Of a stretch of DNA of 64,000 bases, positions 36,134-45,371 are shown in pieces. Below the pieces are notes generated by a model that saw nothing but the letters and a program-made list of their open reading frames with translations, did not search any database and was not told the DNA's origin. A program made the position numbers and the translations under genes. Location: NCBI RefSeq assembly GCF_024498955.1, contig NZ_CP093311.1, positions 2,046,001 through 2,110,000 of the forward strand. Direction: 5' to 3'. The DNA comes from Thermomonas paludicola. Lineage in GTDB: Bacteria; Pseudomonadota; Gammaproteobacteria; Xanthomonadales; Xanthomonadaceae. Within the stretch, counting starts at the first letter, position 1. The number at the start of each line of letters is the position of its first letter.

Positions 36134-36940
36134 ATGAGTACCGGCTTCACCGAACCCGCCAAGAAGCATCTCGGCCAGAACTTCCTGCACGAGAAAAGCG
36201 TGATCGACAAGATCGTGCAGGCCATCCATCCACAACCCGGCGACGCCATCGTCGAGATCGGCCCCGGCCAGGGAGCACTGACCTTCCCGCTGCTGAAGGC
36301 GCATGGCGAGGTCACCGCCATCGAGTTCGACCGCGACCTGCACGCGCCGCTGCAGGCGGCGGCGCGCGAACACGGGCAGCTGCACCTGGTCGAGGGTGAC
36401 GTGCTGGGCGTGGACTTCAGCGTGCTGGCCGCGCAGCGCGGCGACGCCAACGGACGGATCCGGCTGGTCGGCAACCTGCCCTACAACCTCAGCTCGCCGA
36501 TCCTGTTTCATGCGCTTGATCACGCCGCGGTCATCCACGACATGCATTTCATGCTGCAAAAAGAGGTGGTGGAGCGCATGGCCGCCGGCCCCGGCAGCAA
36601 GGTGTATGGGCGACTGTCGGTGATGCTGCAGGCGTATTGCACGGTCACGCCGCTGTTCATCGTTCCGCCGGGCGCATTCCGACCCGCGCCCAAGGTGGAC
36701 TCGGCCATCGTCAGGATGATCCCCAAGCCCGCAGAGCGCATCGACGTGGCCAATCGCGGCGTGTTCGCCACCGTCGTCCGGGCCGCCTTCGGACAGCGCC
36801 GCAAGACCTTGCGCAACGCACTGGGCGGGGTTGCTGGCAGCGCACAGATCGAAGCAGCGGGGCTGCGCCCGGACGCGCGCGCCGAACAGATCGAGGTCGC
36901 TGGCTTCGTGCATCTGGCCAATCTGCTCGCTTCTGCCTGA
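36134..36940 (+). CDS. rsmA: 16S rRNA dimethyladenosine transferase RsmA/KsgA
   Basis: This 268-residue SAM-dependent methyltransferase dimethylates A1518 and A1519 of 16S rRNA. Motifs: KKHLGQNFLHEKSV at the N-terminus, the SAM loop VEIGPGQGALT, the catalytic NLPYNLSSPIL, and FRPAPKVDSAIV in the C-terminal part. The start at 36134 gives the typical MSxGFTEPAKKHLGQNF opening. It is probably co-transcribed with pdxA. Confidence 0.96.
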   Translation: MSTGFTEPAKKHLGQNFLHEKSVIDKIVQAIHPQPGDAIVEIGPGQGALTFPLLKAHGEVTAIEFDRDLHAPLQAAAREHGQLHLVEGDVLGVDFSVLAAQRGDANGRIRLVGNLPYNLSSPILFHALDHAAVIHDMHFMLQKEVVERMAAGPGSKVYGRLSVMLQAYCTVTPLFIVPPGAFRPAPKVDSAIVRMIPKPAERIDVANRGVFATVVRAAFGQRRKTLRNALGGVAGSAQIEAAGLRPDARAEQIEVAGFVHLANLLASA

Positions 36941-36967
36941 GCACAACCAGCGCAGCGTGCAGCCCGC

Positions 36968-36973
36968 TAGAAT
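36968..36973 (+). promoter_or_regulatory. -10 box (TAGAAT) 6 nt before apaG ATG: leaderless promoter candidate
   Basis: TAGAAT, six bases, then ATG at 36980. It would give apaG-apaH an internal promoter within the pdxA-rsmA-apaGH run. No ribosome site is visible between the box and the ATG. Confidence 0.5.
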
Positions 36974-36979
36974 GGCGGC

Positions 36980-37360
36980 ATGAGCAGCAACAATTACCAG
37001 TTCGATATCGACGTCGATGCCCGTTTCCTGGATGACCAATCCGCGCCCGAAGAAGGCCGCTACGTGTTCGCCTACACCATCCACATCCGCAACCAAGGCA
37101 AGGTTCCGGCACGTCTGCTGGGGCGCCACTGGCTGATTACCGATGGTAACGGCAAGGTGCGTGAGGTGATCGGCGACGGCGTGGTGGGCGAACAGCCATG
37201 GCTGCGTCCAGGGGAAGGGTTCGAATACACCTCCGGCGCGGTGCTGGAGACGGACATCGGCACCATGCGGGGCAGTTACGACATGCTGGCCGATGACGGC
37301 ACCCGTTTCGCGGCACCGATCCCGGCGTTCACCCTGTCCATCCCGCGGACATTGCACTGA
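36980..37360 (+). CDS. apaG: Co2+/Mg2+ efflux-type protein ApaG
   Basis: This 126-residue single-domain protein has the fibronectin-III-like ApaG fold: [49 protein letters not shown] (spread over residues 55-80), and [10 protein letters not shown] near the C-terminus. The exact role is undefined; it is found next to apaH in many proteobacteria. The gap to apaH is two bases. Confidence 0.95.
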   Translation: MSSNNYQFDIDVDARFLDDQSAPEEGRYVFAYTIHIRNQGKVPARLLGRHWLITDGNGKVREVIGDGVVGEQPWLRPGEGFEYTSGAVLETDIGTMRGSYDMLADDGTRFAAPIPAFTLSIPRTLH

Positions 37361-37362
37361 CG

Positions 37363-38283
37363 ATGGCCGTCTGGGCAATCGGCGACCTGCAGGGTTGCTA
37401 CGACGTCACCCAGCGCCTGCTGGAACGCATCCGCTTCGATCCGGCAGTCGATCGGCTGTGGTTCTGCGGCGACCTTGTCAATCGCGGCGGGCAATCCATC
37501 GAGACGTTGCGGCTGGTGCATTCGCTGCGCGAGGTCAGCCAGGTGGTGCTGGGCAATCACGATCTCTCGCTGCTGGCGGTGGCCGAACGCACGCCGGAGG
37601 AGCAGCGCCGGGTGAACCCCGACCTGCAAGGCGTGCTGTTTGCAGACGATGCGCAGGCGCTGCTGGGGTGGTTGCGTGGCCGCCCGCTGTGCCACGTGGA
37701 CCGCACGCTGGGGTGGATGATGGTGCATGCCGGCCTTGCGCCGAAATGGACCACGCAACTGGCCGAGCGGCACGCGCGCGAAATCGAGGCACGGCTGCGC
37801 GGCGACAACTGCCGCAAGCTGCTGAAGAACATGTATGGCGACGGCCCGGACTGGTCGCCGCGCCTGCAAGGCAGCGAGCGCGACCGCGCCATCATCAACA
37901 TCTTCACCCGCATGCGTTATTGCAGCCCGCGCGGGCGCATCGCCTTCGAACACAAGGGCGCGCCCGGCAGCCAGCCGCCCGGCCTGTATCCGTGGTTTTC
38001 CGTGCCTGGCCACGCCACGCGCGACCTGAAAATCGTGTGCGGGCACTGGAGCACGCTGGGACTGTTCATCGGCAATGGCGTGCATGCCATCGACACCGGC
38101 GCGGTGTGGAGCGGCAAATTGACCGCCCTGCAGCTGGATGCCGAGGACCTGCACATCGTGCAGGTTCCGGGCCGCGACGTTTCCGCACCGCCACCCAAGC
38201 AGCGCGGATTCAAGCACCGGCCTGCAGCGGGGCAGCGTCGCCACGATGGCGCGCCTCCGCAAGGCGGTCAGGCGCGCTCGTAA
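37363..38283 (+). CDS. apaH: Symmetrical bis(5'-nucleosyl)-tetraphosphatase ApaH
   Basis: This 306-residue metallophosphatase cleaves Ap4A (and NpN-capped RNA in E. coli). The calcineurin-like motifs are all present: GDLQGCYD near the N-terminus, WFCGDLVNRG, LGNHDL, VHAGLAP, and the later CGHWSTLG. The C-terminus is extended by about 30 residues rich in Pro, Lys and Arg. Its last 16 bases overlap the convergent folA gene. Confidence 0.96.
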   Translation: MAVWAIGDLQGCYDVTQRLLERIRFDPAVDRLWFCGDLVNRGGQSIETLRLVHSLREVSQVVLGNHDLSLLAVAERTPEEQRRVNPDLQGVLFADDAQALLGWLRGRPLCHVDRTLGWMMVHAGLAPKWTTQLAERHAREIEARLRGDNCRKLLKNMYGDGPDWSPRLQGSERDRAIINIFTRMRYCSPRGRIAFEHKGAPGSQPPGLYPWFSVPGHATRDLKIVCGHWSTLGLFIGNGVHAIDTGAVWSGKLTALQLDAEDLHIVQVPGRDVSAPPPKQRGFKHRPAAGQRRHDGAPPQGGQARS

Positions 38284-38759
38284 TCCACGAAGTCGAATGC
38301 CAGCGCGTTCGCCGCGTCCGCCGGATGCGGTTGGCGGGACACTTCTCGCCACCGTGCCGGTTCGAAGCGCGGGAAATACGCATCGGCGCCATCGACCCGC
38401 GCATCGACATGGGTCAAGTGCAACCGGGTCGCGCGCGCCAGCGCCAGCGCATACACCTCGCTACCGCCGATCACGCACAGCTCGCCGCCTTGGTTGGCGG
38501 CGATTTCCATGGCTTCATCCAGCGAAGCCACCGCCTGCATCCCCTCGAACGGCACCTGGCCGCTGCGGGTCAGCACCAGGTTGCGCCGCTTGGGCAGCGC
38601 GCGCCCCAGCGATTGCGCGGTCTTGCGTCCCATCAAGATCGGCTTGCCCAGGGTCAGCGCCTTGAAGCGCTTGAGATCTTCCGGCAAATGCCAGGGCAGC
38701 GCGTTGCCCTTGCCGATGGCGAAGTTGCGATCCAGCGCGGCGATGAGGGAAAGCTGCAT
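38268..38759 (-). CDS. folA: Dihydrofolate reductase
   Basis: This 163-residue enzyme reduces dihydrofolate with NADPH. Seen: LIAALDRNFAIGKGNALPWHLPEDL split over residues 5-28, MGRKTAQSLGRALP, and VIGGSEVYALAL. The start is the ATG at 38759, which overlaps the thyA stop in TGATG (1 base), so folA is coupled to thyA. A longer frame with GTG upstream lies inside thyA and was rejected. The 3' end overlaps apaH on the opposite strand by 16 bp. Confidence 0.95.
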   Translation of the reverse strand: MQLSLIAALDRNFAIGKGNALPWHLPEDLKRFKALTLGKPILMGRKTAQSLGRALPKRRNLVLTRSGQVPFEGMQAVASLDEAMEIAANQGGELCVIGGSEVYALALARATRLHLTHVDARVDGADAYFPRFEPARWREVSRQPHPADAANALAFDFVDYERA

Positions 38760-39553
38760 CACACCGCCACCGGCGCCTTGATCGCCGGCCACGGGTCGTA
38801 GCCATCGATGACGATGTCCTCGAACTTGAAACCGAAGATGTCCGTCACCTCCGGAGCCAGCCGCAGCGCCGGCAACGCGCGCGGCGCACGCCCCAACTGC
38901 TCGCGCGCCTGCTGAAAGTGGTTGGAATACAGGTGTGCGTCACCCAGCGTGTGCACGAAATCGCCCACGCCCAACCCGCACACCTGCGCCACCATGTGGG
39001 TGAGCAGCGCATAGCTGGCGATGTTGAACGGCACGCCGAGGAAGATGTCGCCGCTGCGCTGATACAGCTGGCAGCTGAGCTTGCCGTTCGCCACATAGAA
39101 CTGGAACAACGTGTGGCAGGGCAGCAGCGCCATCCTGGGCAGGTCGCCGACGTTCCAGGCAGACACTATCAACCGACGCGAATCCGGGTTGCGCTTGATC
39201 TCATCGACGACCCCGCGGATCTGGTCGATTTCGCAGCCATCCGCACCCTCCCAACTGCGCCACTGCTTGCCATAGACCGGGCCAAGCTCACCGTTCTCAT
39301 CGGCCCATTCATCCCAAATGCCGACCTTGTTGGCGTTGAGGTAGTCGATGTTGGTGCTGCCCTGCAGGAACCACAGCAACTCATGGATGATCGAGCGCAG
39401 GTGCAGCTTCTTGGTGGTGACCAGCGGGAATCCCCGGGCCAGGTCAAAGCGCATCTGCCAGCCGAACACGCTGCGCGTGCCGGTGCCGGTGCGGTCGGAC
39501 TTTTCCGTGCCGTGCTCCAGCACGTGCCGGAGCAGCTCCAGGTATTGCCGCAT
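38759..39553 (-). CDS. thyA: Thymidylate synthase
   Basis: This 264-residue enzyme methylates dUMP with methylene-tetrahydrofolate; its product dihydrofolate is recycled by the next gene, folA. Hallmarks: [12 protein letters not shown], the catalytic cysteine in [34 protein letters not shown] (split over residues 165-190), and the C-terminal PVAV. Length equals E. coli ThyA. The ATG overlaps the lgt stop in TGATG, so lgt-thyA-folA are translated as a coupled series. Confidence 0.97.
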   Translation of the reverse strand: MRQYLELLRHVLEHGTEKSDRTGTGTRSVFGWQMRFDLARGFPLVTTKKLHLRSIIHELLWFLQGSTNIDYLNANKVGIWDEWADENGELGPVYGKQWRSWEGADGCEIDQIRGVVDEIKRNPDSRRLIVSAWNVGDLPRMALLPCHTLFQFYVANGKLSCQLYQRSGDIFLGVPFNIASYALLTHMVAQVCGLGVGDFVHTLGDAHLYSNHFQQAREQLGRAPRALPALRLAPEVTDIFGFKFEDIVIDGYDPWPAIKAPVAV

Positions 39554-40434
39554 CAGCGCGGCTCCGGCTGCAGGGTAGGCGCGCTGCGCGACTTCCACAG
39601 CCAGAACAGGCCCAGCACGATCAGCGGCGTGCTCAACACTTGGCCCATCGTGACCCAACCAAACGCCAGGTAGCCCAACTGCGCGTCAGGTTCACGCACG
39701 AATTCCACCAGGAAGCGGAAGCACCCGTACAGCAGCGCAAACAGGCCAGATACGGCAAAGCGGGGGCGCGGCCGGCGCGAATACCAGACCAGCACGCAGA
39801 ACATCACCAGGCCCTCCAATGCAGCCTGATAGAGCTGCGACGGGTGGCGCGCGAATGCGTTGAGGACGCCGCTGTCGAAGTAGGTTCGCAGCGTGGCCGA
39901 ATCCATCGAGGCAAACGGCTCCGGCAGCGCGCGCGGGAACACCACGCCCCACCCGTCGAACAACGTCCCCTGCGTCGGCTTGCCCCACAACTCGCCGCCG
40001 ACGTAATTGCCGATGCGGCCGAAGCCCAGGCCTGCCGGCACCAGCGGCGCGATGAAATCGAGGGTATCGAACACGTGCAGGCGGTGCCTGCGCGACCACC
40101 AGATGATCGCGACCAGCACGCCCAGCAAGCCGCCGTGGAAGCTCATCCCGCCCTGCCAGACGCGGAAGATCAACAGCGGATCTTTCAGGAATTCGCCAAA
40201 GTCGTAAAACAGGATGTAGCCGATCCGCCCGCCCAGCACCACGCCGAGCATCGAATAGAACATCAGGTCGCCAAACCCGTTGTCATCCACGCCCGGCAGC
40301 CGCCCGGCGCGCACCCGGCGGCGGCCCAGCCACCAGGCCATGGCAAACCCCAACAGGTACATCAAGCCGTACCAGTGGACTTTCAGCGGTCCCAGCGAAA
40401 TGGCGATTGGATTGATCTGGTGCAGGACAGGCAT
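39553..40434 (-). CDS. lgt: Prolipoprotein diacylglyceryl transferase
   Basis: This 293-residue inner-membrane enzyme with about seven membrane helices adds diacylglycerol to lipobox cysteines. The family signature [17 protein letters not shown] and the essential histidine in GGMSFHGG are visible, as are [12 protein letters not shown] and [14 protein letters not shown] lies about 9 nt before the ATG. It heads the lgt-thyA-folA operon, a common order in proteobacteria. Confidence 0.97.
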   Translation of the reverse strand: MPVLHQINPIAISLGPLKVHWYGLMYLLGFAMAWWLGRRRVRAGRLPGVDDNGFGDLMFYSMLGVVLGGRIGYILFYDFGEFLKDPLLIFRVWQGGMSFHGGLLGVLVAIIWWSRRHRLHVFDTLDFIAPLVPAGLGFGRIGNYVGGELWGKPTQGTLFDGWGVVFPRALPEPFASMDSATLRTYFDSGVLNAFARHPSQLYQAALEGLVMFCVLVWYSRRPRPRFAVSGLFALLYGCFRFLVEFVREPDAQLGYLAFGWVTMGQVLSTPLIVLGLFWLWKSRSAPTLQPEPR

Positions 40435-40472
40435 GCGTTGCGACTCCGGGGTCCGGGTTCAGGTCGGGAGGA

Positions 40473-41222
40473 CTACCACTCGCCGGCGCCCGGAACTCGG
40501 TGTGCCGCCGCCTTGCGGCGCATCAACAAGTTCAACCACTCCACCAGCACCGAGAACCCCATTGCGAAGTAGATGTAGGGCTTGGGCACGTGACTGCCCA
40601 GCCCATCCAGGATCAGCACGCCGCCAATCAGCAGGATGAACGCCAGCGCCAACATCTTGACCGTGGGGTTGGCGTCGATGAAAGCCCCCAGCGGATTGGC
40701 CGCCAGCAGCATGATCGCGACCGCCGACAGGATGGCGAAGACCATGATCGGGATGTGCTGGGCGATGCCCACCGCGGTGATGACCGAGTCCAGCGAAAAC
40801 ACGATGTCGATGACCGCAATCTGCGCGATCACCGCCCAGAACACCGACGAGGCCTTGGTGGTGCGGGGATCTTCGTCCTCGCCACCGCTGATCAGGTCGC
40901 GGATTTCCAGCGTGCCCTTCACGAGCAGGAACGCACCGCCAAGGATCAACACCAGGTCGCGGATTGAAATACCCATCCCGAACAAGACGAACAGGTCTTG
41001 CGACATCCGTGCCAGATGGGCCAGCGTGATCAGCAGCAGGATGCGGGTGATGCAGGCCACCGCGATGCCCAGCTTGCGCGCCAGCGGGCGCTGCGCATCA
41101 GGCAGCCGCCCGACCGCAATGGAGATGAACACCAGGTTGTCGATGCCCAGCACGATTTCCAACGCACTCAGCGTCACCAGCGTGAGCCATGCATCGGGGG
41201 AAGCCAGGAAACTCAGGTCCAT
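40473..41222 (-). CDS. TerC-family integral membrane protein (YgdQ-like)
   Basis: This 249-residue protein has seven predicted helices. TerC motifs with acidic residues inside helices are clear: LSALEIVLGIDNLVFISI near the N-terminus and IDIVFSLDSVITAVGIA in the middle. Family members move Mn2+ or other metals, or support metalation of exported proteins. The close match in layout to E. coli YgdQ (no CBS or HCC domains) puts it in the short TerC group. It lies 30 bp downstream of dgkA and 38 bp upstream of lgt. No yybP-ykoY riboswitch is seen. Confidence 0.93.
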   Translation of the reverse strand: MDLSFLASPDAWLTLVTLSALEIVLGIDNLVFISIAVGRLPDAQRPLARKLGIAVACITRILLLITLAHLARMSQDLFVLFGMGISIRDLVLILGGAFLLVKGTLEIRDLISGGEDEDPRTTKASSVFWAVIAQIAVIDIVFSLDSVITAVGIAQHIPIMVFAILSAVAIMLLAANPLGAFIDANPTVKMLALAFILLIGGVLILDGLGSHVPKPYIYFAMGFSVLVEWLNLLMRRKAAAHRVPGAGEW

Positions 41223-41252
41223 TCGATTCTCGTCAAGTCAGGCAGCGCGCGC

Positions 41253-41633
41253 TTACAGGTAGCGCGGCAACAGCAGCAGCGCCCACACCAGCACCACATT
41301 CATCATCAATACGAACACGGCCGCCGAGCCCATGTCCTTGGCGCGCCCGGCAAGGGGATGGTGTTCGGCGCCGTAGCGCTCGATCACCGCCTCCATCGAC
41401 GAATTCATCAACTCCATCGCCATCACCAGCAAGCAGCTGCCGATCAGCAGCACGCGCTCCACGCCGCTGCCGCCCATGTACCAGCCCAGCGGGCCCAGCA
41501 CGAGGAACATGCAGACTTCGAGGCGAAACGAGGATTCATGCAGCCACGCCGCGCGCAAGCCCAGCATCGACCATTTCGCGGCGCGTAGCACGCCCGCCGG
41601 CCCGCGCGGCAGGTGACCGTACAGATCAGCCAT
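41253..41633 (-). CDS. dgkA: Diacylglycerol kinase DgkA
   Basis: This 126-residue three-helix membrane enzyme recycles diacylglycerol to phosphatidic acid with ATP. Conserved features: AAKWSMLGLRAAWLHESSFRLE with the catalytic and metal-binding glutamates, ELMNSSMEAVIER, and KDMGSAAVF. I chose the ATG at 41633; an in-frame TTG two codons earlier is less likely. A 167-bp gap upstream separates it from the ABC permease; I see only a CAGAAT box near 41713-41718 (minus) there. Confidence 0.93.
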   Translation of the reverse strand: MADLYGHLPRGPAGVLRAAKWSMLGLRAAWLHESSFRLEVCMFLVLGPLGWYMGGSGVERVLLIGSCLLVMAMELMNSSMEAVIERYGAEHHPLAGRAKDMGSAAVFVLMMNVVLVWALLLLPRYL

Positions 41634-41800
41634 GCGCAAGCACTCGGTTGCGGACAGACAAGATGGAAATGCTGGCAGGCATCAGTCGAAACGCAGTCGG
41701 CAAGGCAAGCGGCATTCTGCCACAAGCTCCGTTGCAGCCGTGTTCCCCGTCATTCAGCGAAGGCAAGGCAGCCCGCCGATCCGCTGCGGAAACGACGGCG

Positions 41801-43036
41801 TCACTGCGAGCGCAACGCCTCGATCGGATCCAGCAGGGAGGCCTTTCGCGCCGGGTAATAACCGAAAAACAACCCGGTGCAGATGGAGAATGAGGCAGCC
41901 AGCAGCACCACCTGTGCATTGAGCTGGATCGGCAGGTCGCCGAATTTGTTGACCAGCAGCGCGCCCACCACGCCAATGGCAATGCCGATCACCCCGCCGA
42001 TCAGCGAAATCAGCATCGCTTCGGCCAGGAACTGCCGGCGCACGTCGGACGGACCCGCGCCCACTGCCATGCGCAACCCGATTTCACGGATGCGCTCGGT
42101 CACCGAGACCAGCATGATGTTCATGATGCCGATGCCGCCGATGATCAGGCAGATGCCGGCCACCGCACCCAGCAACTTGGACATCAGATTGGTGGTGGCG
42201 GTTCGCGTCGCCACGATCTGGCTGATGTTGCGCACCGCGAAATCATCGTCGGCGCCCGGCTCGATCTTGTGCCGCTGGCGCAGCAGGCTCTCGATTTCGG
42301 CCTGCGCGCTGTCCAGATTGCGCGCATCGTCCACCCCCACGGCGATGGACTGCACCGCGCCCGGCGGCATGCCCTGCGACGTTGACAGCCGACGGCGCGC
42401 GGTTTCCAGCGGCACCACCACCACGTCGTCCTGATCCTGCCCGAAGCCACCTTGTCCCTTCGACGCAAGCACGCCAACCACGGTGAATGGCACCCGTCCC
42501 AGCCGCACGGTCTGGCCGATGCCGACGTCATCCCCGAACAATGCCTTGCGCACGGTCTCGCCGAGGATGACGGGCTTGACGCTGCCGCCGTAATCGCCCG
42601 CATCAAAGCCCTGCCCCTGCGCGATCTGCCAGTCATTGATGGCAAACCAATCCGCCTGCACGCCCTGCCATTGGGTGGATGCGTTGTTTTCCGCATACAC
42701 CACTTGCGTACCGCCGCGCAGCGAGCCGGCAACGTATTGCACCTCGGGCACCTCGGTGCGAATCGCCTCCACGTCGCCATCGGTCAACGTCCACCGGCTA
42801 CCCTGTGCCGAACGCGCGCCACCCGGCCCCATGCCGCCGGAACTGCCAATGTCGAGCCGCTGCGAGCCAAGCCCTGACACCATCTTGTCGATTTCGGCCT
42901 GGGTTCCCTGGCCAATGGACACCATCACGATGACCGCGGCAATGCCGATGATCACGCCCAGCGAGGTCAACGCGCTGCGCATCCAGTTGCCACGCAGCGC
43001 AAAGAACGCGGTGCGAAGGATGTCAAGGAGCGTCAT
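41801..43036 (-). CDS. MacB-type ABC transporter permease
   Basis: This 411-residue membrane protein has the MacB/FtsX topology: one N-terminal helix (SALTSLGVIIGIAAVIVMV), a large periplasmic MacB_PCD domain (about 50-280), and three C-terminal helices. IGGIGIMNIMLVSVTERIREIGLRMAVG lies across residues 290-325. In E. coli MacB the permease and ATPase are fused; here they are separate genes overlapping by four bases. With the adaptor and ATPase upstream it would form a tripartite efflux pump needing a TolC-like protein, which is not encoded nearby. Confidence 0.92.
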   Translation of the reverse strand: MTLLDILRTAFFALRGNWMRSALTSLGVIIGIAAVIVMVSIGQGTQAEIDKMVSGLGSQRLDIGSSGGMGPGGARSAQGSRWTLTDGDVEAIRTEVPEVQYVAGSLRGGTQVVYAENNASTQWQGVQADWFAINDWQIAQGQGFDAGDYGGSVKPVILGETVRKALFGDDVGIGQTVRLGRVPFTVVGVLASKGQGGFGQDQDDVVVVPLETARRRLSTSQGMPPGAVQSIAVGVDDARNLDSAQAEIESLLRQRHKIEPGADDDFAVRNISQIVATRTATTNLMSKLLGAVAGICLIIGGIGIMNIMLVSVTERIREIGLRMAVGAGPSDVRRQFLAEAMLISLIGGVIGIAIGVVGALLVNKFGDLPIQLNAQVVLLAASFSICTGLFFGYYPARKASLLDPIEALRSQ

Positions 43037-43746
43037 GCTGCCTCCGCCTGGCGCTGCTCATGCAGTTCGCCGTCACTCATGACATAGGTGCGGTTCGCGT
43101 GCGCCGCCACTTGTGCATCGTGGGTAATCAGGATGACCGTGTGCCCGCCATCGCGCAGTTGCTTGAACAAGCCCAGGATTTCTTCACCGGTCTTGCTGTC
43201 GAGCGCGCCGGTAGGCTCGTCGGCCAGCAGGATCGGCGGCTGGTTGACCAGCGCGCGGGCAATCGCCACGCGCTGCTGCTGGCCGCCGGACAACTCGTTG
43301 GGAAAATGCCCGGCGCGCGCACCCAGCCCCACCGCTTCCAGCGCCGCCAGCGCGCGGCGTCGGCGCTCGGCCGGCGGGATCTGCGCATAGCCCATCGGCA
43401 TCGCCACGTTGTCGGTGGCGTCCATCCGCGGCAGCAGGTGGAAGCCCTGGAACACGAACCCGATCTTGTCGCGCCGCAGCTTCGCCAACTGCTCGGCATC
43501 CAGCGTGGCCACATCCACGCCGTCGCATTCGCAGCTGCCGGAGGTCGGCGTGTCCAGGCAACCCAACAGGTTCATCAGGGTGGATTTCCCGGAGCCGGAC
43601 GGCCCCATGATCGCCACGAATTCCCCGCGCTCGATACGCAGATCAACGCCGCGCAGCGCCACCACCTCGGCCTCGGTGCCGGCGGCATAGACCTTGCCAA
43701 GGCCGCGCGTCAGGATGGCCGGTACTGCATCGGCTGCCGCCATCAC
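43033..43746 (-). CDS. MacB/LolD-type ABC transporter ATPase
   Basis: This 237-residue nucleotide-binding protein has Walker A GPSGSGKST, the signature LSGGQQQRVAIARAL, Walker B ILLADEPTGALD and the switch histidine LITHD. It energises the neighbouring MacB-type permease. Its ends overlap both neighbours by four bases, so adaptor, ATPase and permease are translated as a coupled set. Confidence 0.95.
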   Translation of the reverse strand: MMAAADAVPAILTRGLGKVYAAGTEAEVVALRGVDLRIERGEFVAIMGPSGSGKSTLMNLLGCLDTPTSGSCECDGVDVATLDAEQLAKLRRDKIGFVFQGFHLLPRMDATDNVAMPMGYAQIPPAERRRRALAALEAVGLGARAGHFPNELSGGQQQRVAIARALVNQPPILLADEPTGALDSKTGEEILGLFKQLRDGGHTVILITHDAQVAAHANRTYVMSDGELHEQRQAEAA

Positions 43747-45290
43747 TTGCCTCCCGTGACGGCACGCTCGCCGGAGATGAACAGGTCACCTTCCTTGAGA
43801 TCGCGCCCCGTCACTTCGGTAGTGCTGCCATCACTGGCGCCCAGCTTGATCATCACCGCCTCGGGCTTGCCGTTCACCAGCTTGTAAACGGTGACGCGCT
43901 TGGCGTTGAGCTGGGCTTCAATGGCGGCATTCCACTTGCCGCGCCGGGCATCGTCCAGCGTCGTCACGAACGCCGCAAACTGCTGGTTCAGGCGGTCGCG
44001 CATGCGTGAGCGCATCTGCGCCATCATCGCAGCGTCGCCACCGCCGTTGCCCTGCCCGCCGAAGCGCATGCCGCCGCCGAACAGCCGGCTACCACCACCC
44101 TGCTGCGGTTTTGCCGCCTGCTGCTGCGCTGCGCGCTCGGCCTGGCGCTGCTTCATCTCCGCCAGTGCGGCATCGAATGCGGCGGTCTGCTCTGCATTCA
44201 GGCCCAGCGTCGCTGCCAGCTGCTGCAAGTCGCCGCTGGCATCCGCGCTGCGGCCGGCGGCCGGCGGGCCATTCGGCTGCAGATCGGCCAGCGCGGAGCC
44301 TTCTGCAGGCTTGAAGCGCAGCGCGGCGTTGCCCAGCTTGAGCACGCCATCGCGCTTGCTGACCTCGATTTCGGCGTTGACGGTCAACCCAGGCAGCAAG
44401 GTGCCATCGCTGTTGTCCACCGACACCACCACCGGATAGGTCACCACGTTGTTGGTGGTCGCCGCGGCCATCCGCACCTGTTGCACAACGCCCTTGAACT
44501 GCCGATCCGGGAACGCATCCGCCGTGAAGCTCACCACCTGCCCGACCCGGACCTGGCCAATGTCGGACTCATCCACCGCCAGCTCGATCTTCATCTTCGA
44601 CAGATCTTCCGCAATGGTGAACAACTCCGGCGCCGAGAAACTGGCGGCCACGGTCTGGCCCGGATCGATCTTGCGGGTCAGCACCACCCCATCCACCGGC
44701 GAGCGAATCACCGCCCGGCTGATATTCACCTCGGTGTTTTTCAACGATGCGGTCTGTTGGCGAATCATGGCCTGCGCCGAATTCACCTGCGCCCTCGCCT
44801 GATCCAGCGCTGCCCGCGAGAGGTCCAGGTCGCTGCGCGCGATGAGCTTCTGCGCCGCCAGTTCATGCTTGCGCTGGTTGTCCAGCGTGGCGTTGCGCAA
44901 GGTGGCCTGCGCTTGCGCCAGCTGCGCGCGGGCACTGGCGATCTGCGCATTGCCCTGTTCCATCTGGGCCTGATAGGTGGACGGGTCGATTTTCGCCAGC
45001 ACATCGCCCTTCTTCACCGGTGAATTGAAGTCCACCAGCACATCCGTGACCTGGCCGGAAATCTGGCTGCCCACGGTGACCGTGGTGATGGCACTGAGCG
45101 TACCGGTGGCGGAAATTGCCACGCGGATATCGCCGCGCTGCACCGCTTCGGTTCGGTAGCCTCCGGCAGCATCGGCAGCGCCGCGCTTGCTCCAGAAATG
45201 CCAGGCCCCGGCCACCAGGACGATGGCGACAACCGCAAGGCCGACCTTGCGCAAGGGAAAGGGGCCGCGGAAACTGCGTGACGTGGGCAT
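43743..45290 (-). CDS. Periplasmic adaptor (MacA-like) with Spy/CpxP-like insertion
   Basis: This 515-residue membrane-fusion protein has an N-terminal anchor helix (residues 12-30), a lipoyl half-motif (GTLSAITTVTVGSQISG), an alpha-hairpin (about 105-185), and a beta-barrel domain. About 120 extra residues (roughly 337-460) then interrupt the barrel/membrane-proximal part. The insertion contains LGLNAEQTAAFDAALAEM and RRGKWNAAIEAQL, which look like the LTxxQ-type helices of Spy/CpxP, joined by a Gln/Gly-rich linker. The protein ends in a normal membrane-proximal segment. It precedes the ATPase and permease in one operon. Confidence 0.9.
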   Translation of the reverse strand: MPTSRSFRGPFPLRKVGLAVVAIVLVAGAWHFWSKRGAADAAGGYRTEAVQRGDIRVAISATGTLSAITTVTVGSQISGQVTDVLVDFNSPVKKGDVLAKIDPSTYQAQMEQGNAQIASARAQLAQAQATLRNATLDNQRKHELAAQKLIARSDLDLSRAALDQARAQVNSAQAMIRQQTASLKNTEVNISRAVIRSPVDGVVLTRKIDPGQTVAASFSAPELFTIAEDLSKMKIELAVDESDIGQVRVGQVVSFTADAFPDRQFKGVVQQVRMAAATTNNVVTYPVVVSVDNSDGTLLPGLTVNAEIEVSKRDGVLKLGNAALRFKPAEGSALADLQPNGPPAAGRSADASGDLQQLAATLGLNAEQTAAFDAALAEMKQRQAERAAQQQAAKPQQGGGSRLFGGGMRFGGQGNGGGDAAMMAQMRSRMRDRLNQQFAAFVTTLDDARRGKWNAAIEAQLNAKRVTVYKLVNGKPEAVMIKLGASDGSTTEVTGRDLKEGDLFISGERAVTGGK

Positions 45291-45371
45291 AAGGAAGGCG
45301 GTCTTGGAGTATTGACGGCTGAGAACGCACCGCAGCGCGCCCGGTTGACAGCCGCATCGCCGATCACGCCA

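Noticed and set aside
41634..41800. The longest gap (167 bp), inspected for a small gene or RNA
   Set aside because: I see no ORF with a ribosome site, no stable hairpin with a T-tract, and only a weak CAGAAT box that might serve dgkA.
45343..45348. TTGACA on the plus strand as a -35 box
   Set aside because: No -10-like sequence follows at 16-18 bp and no plus-strand gene starts nearby.
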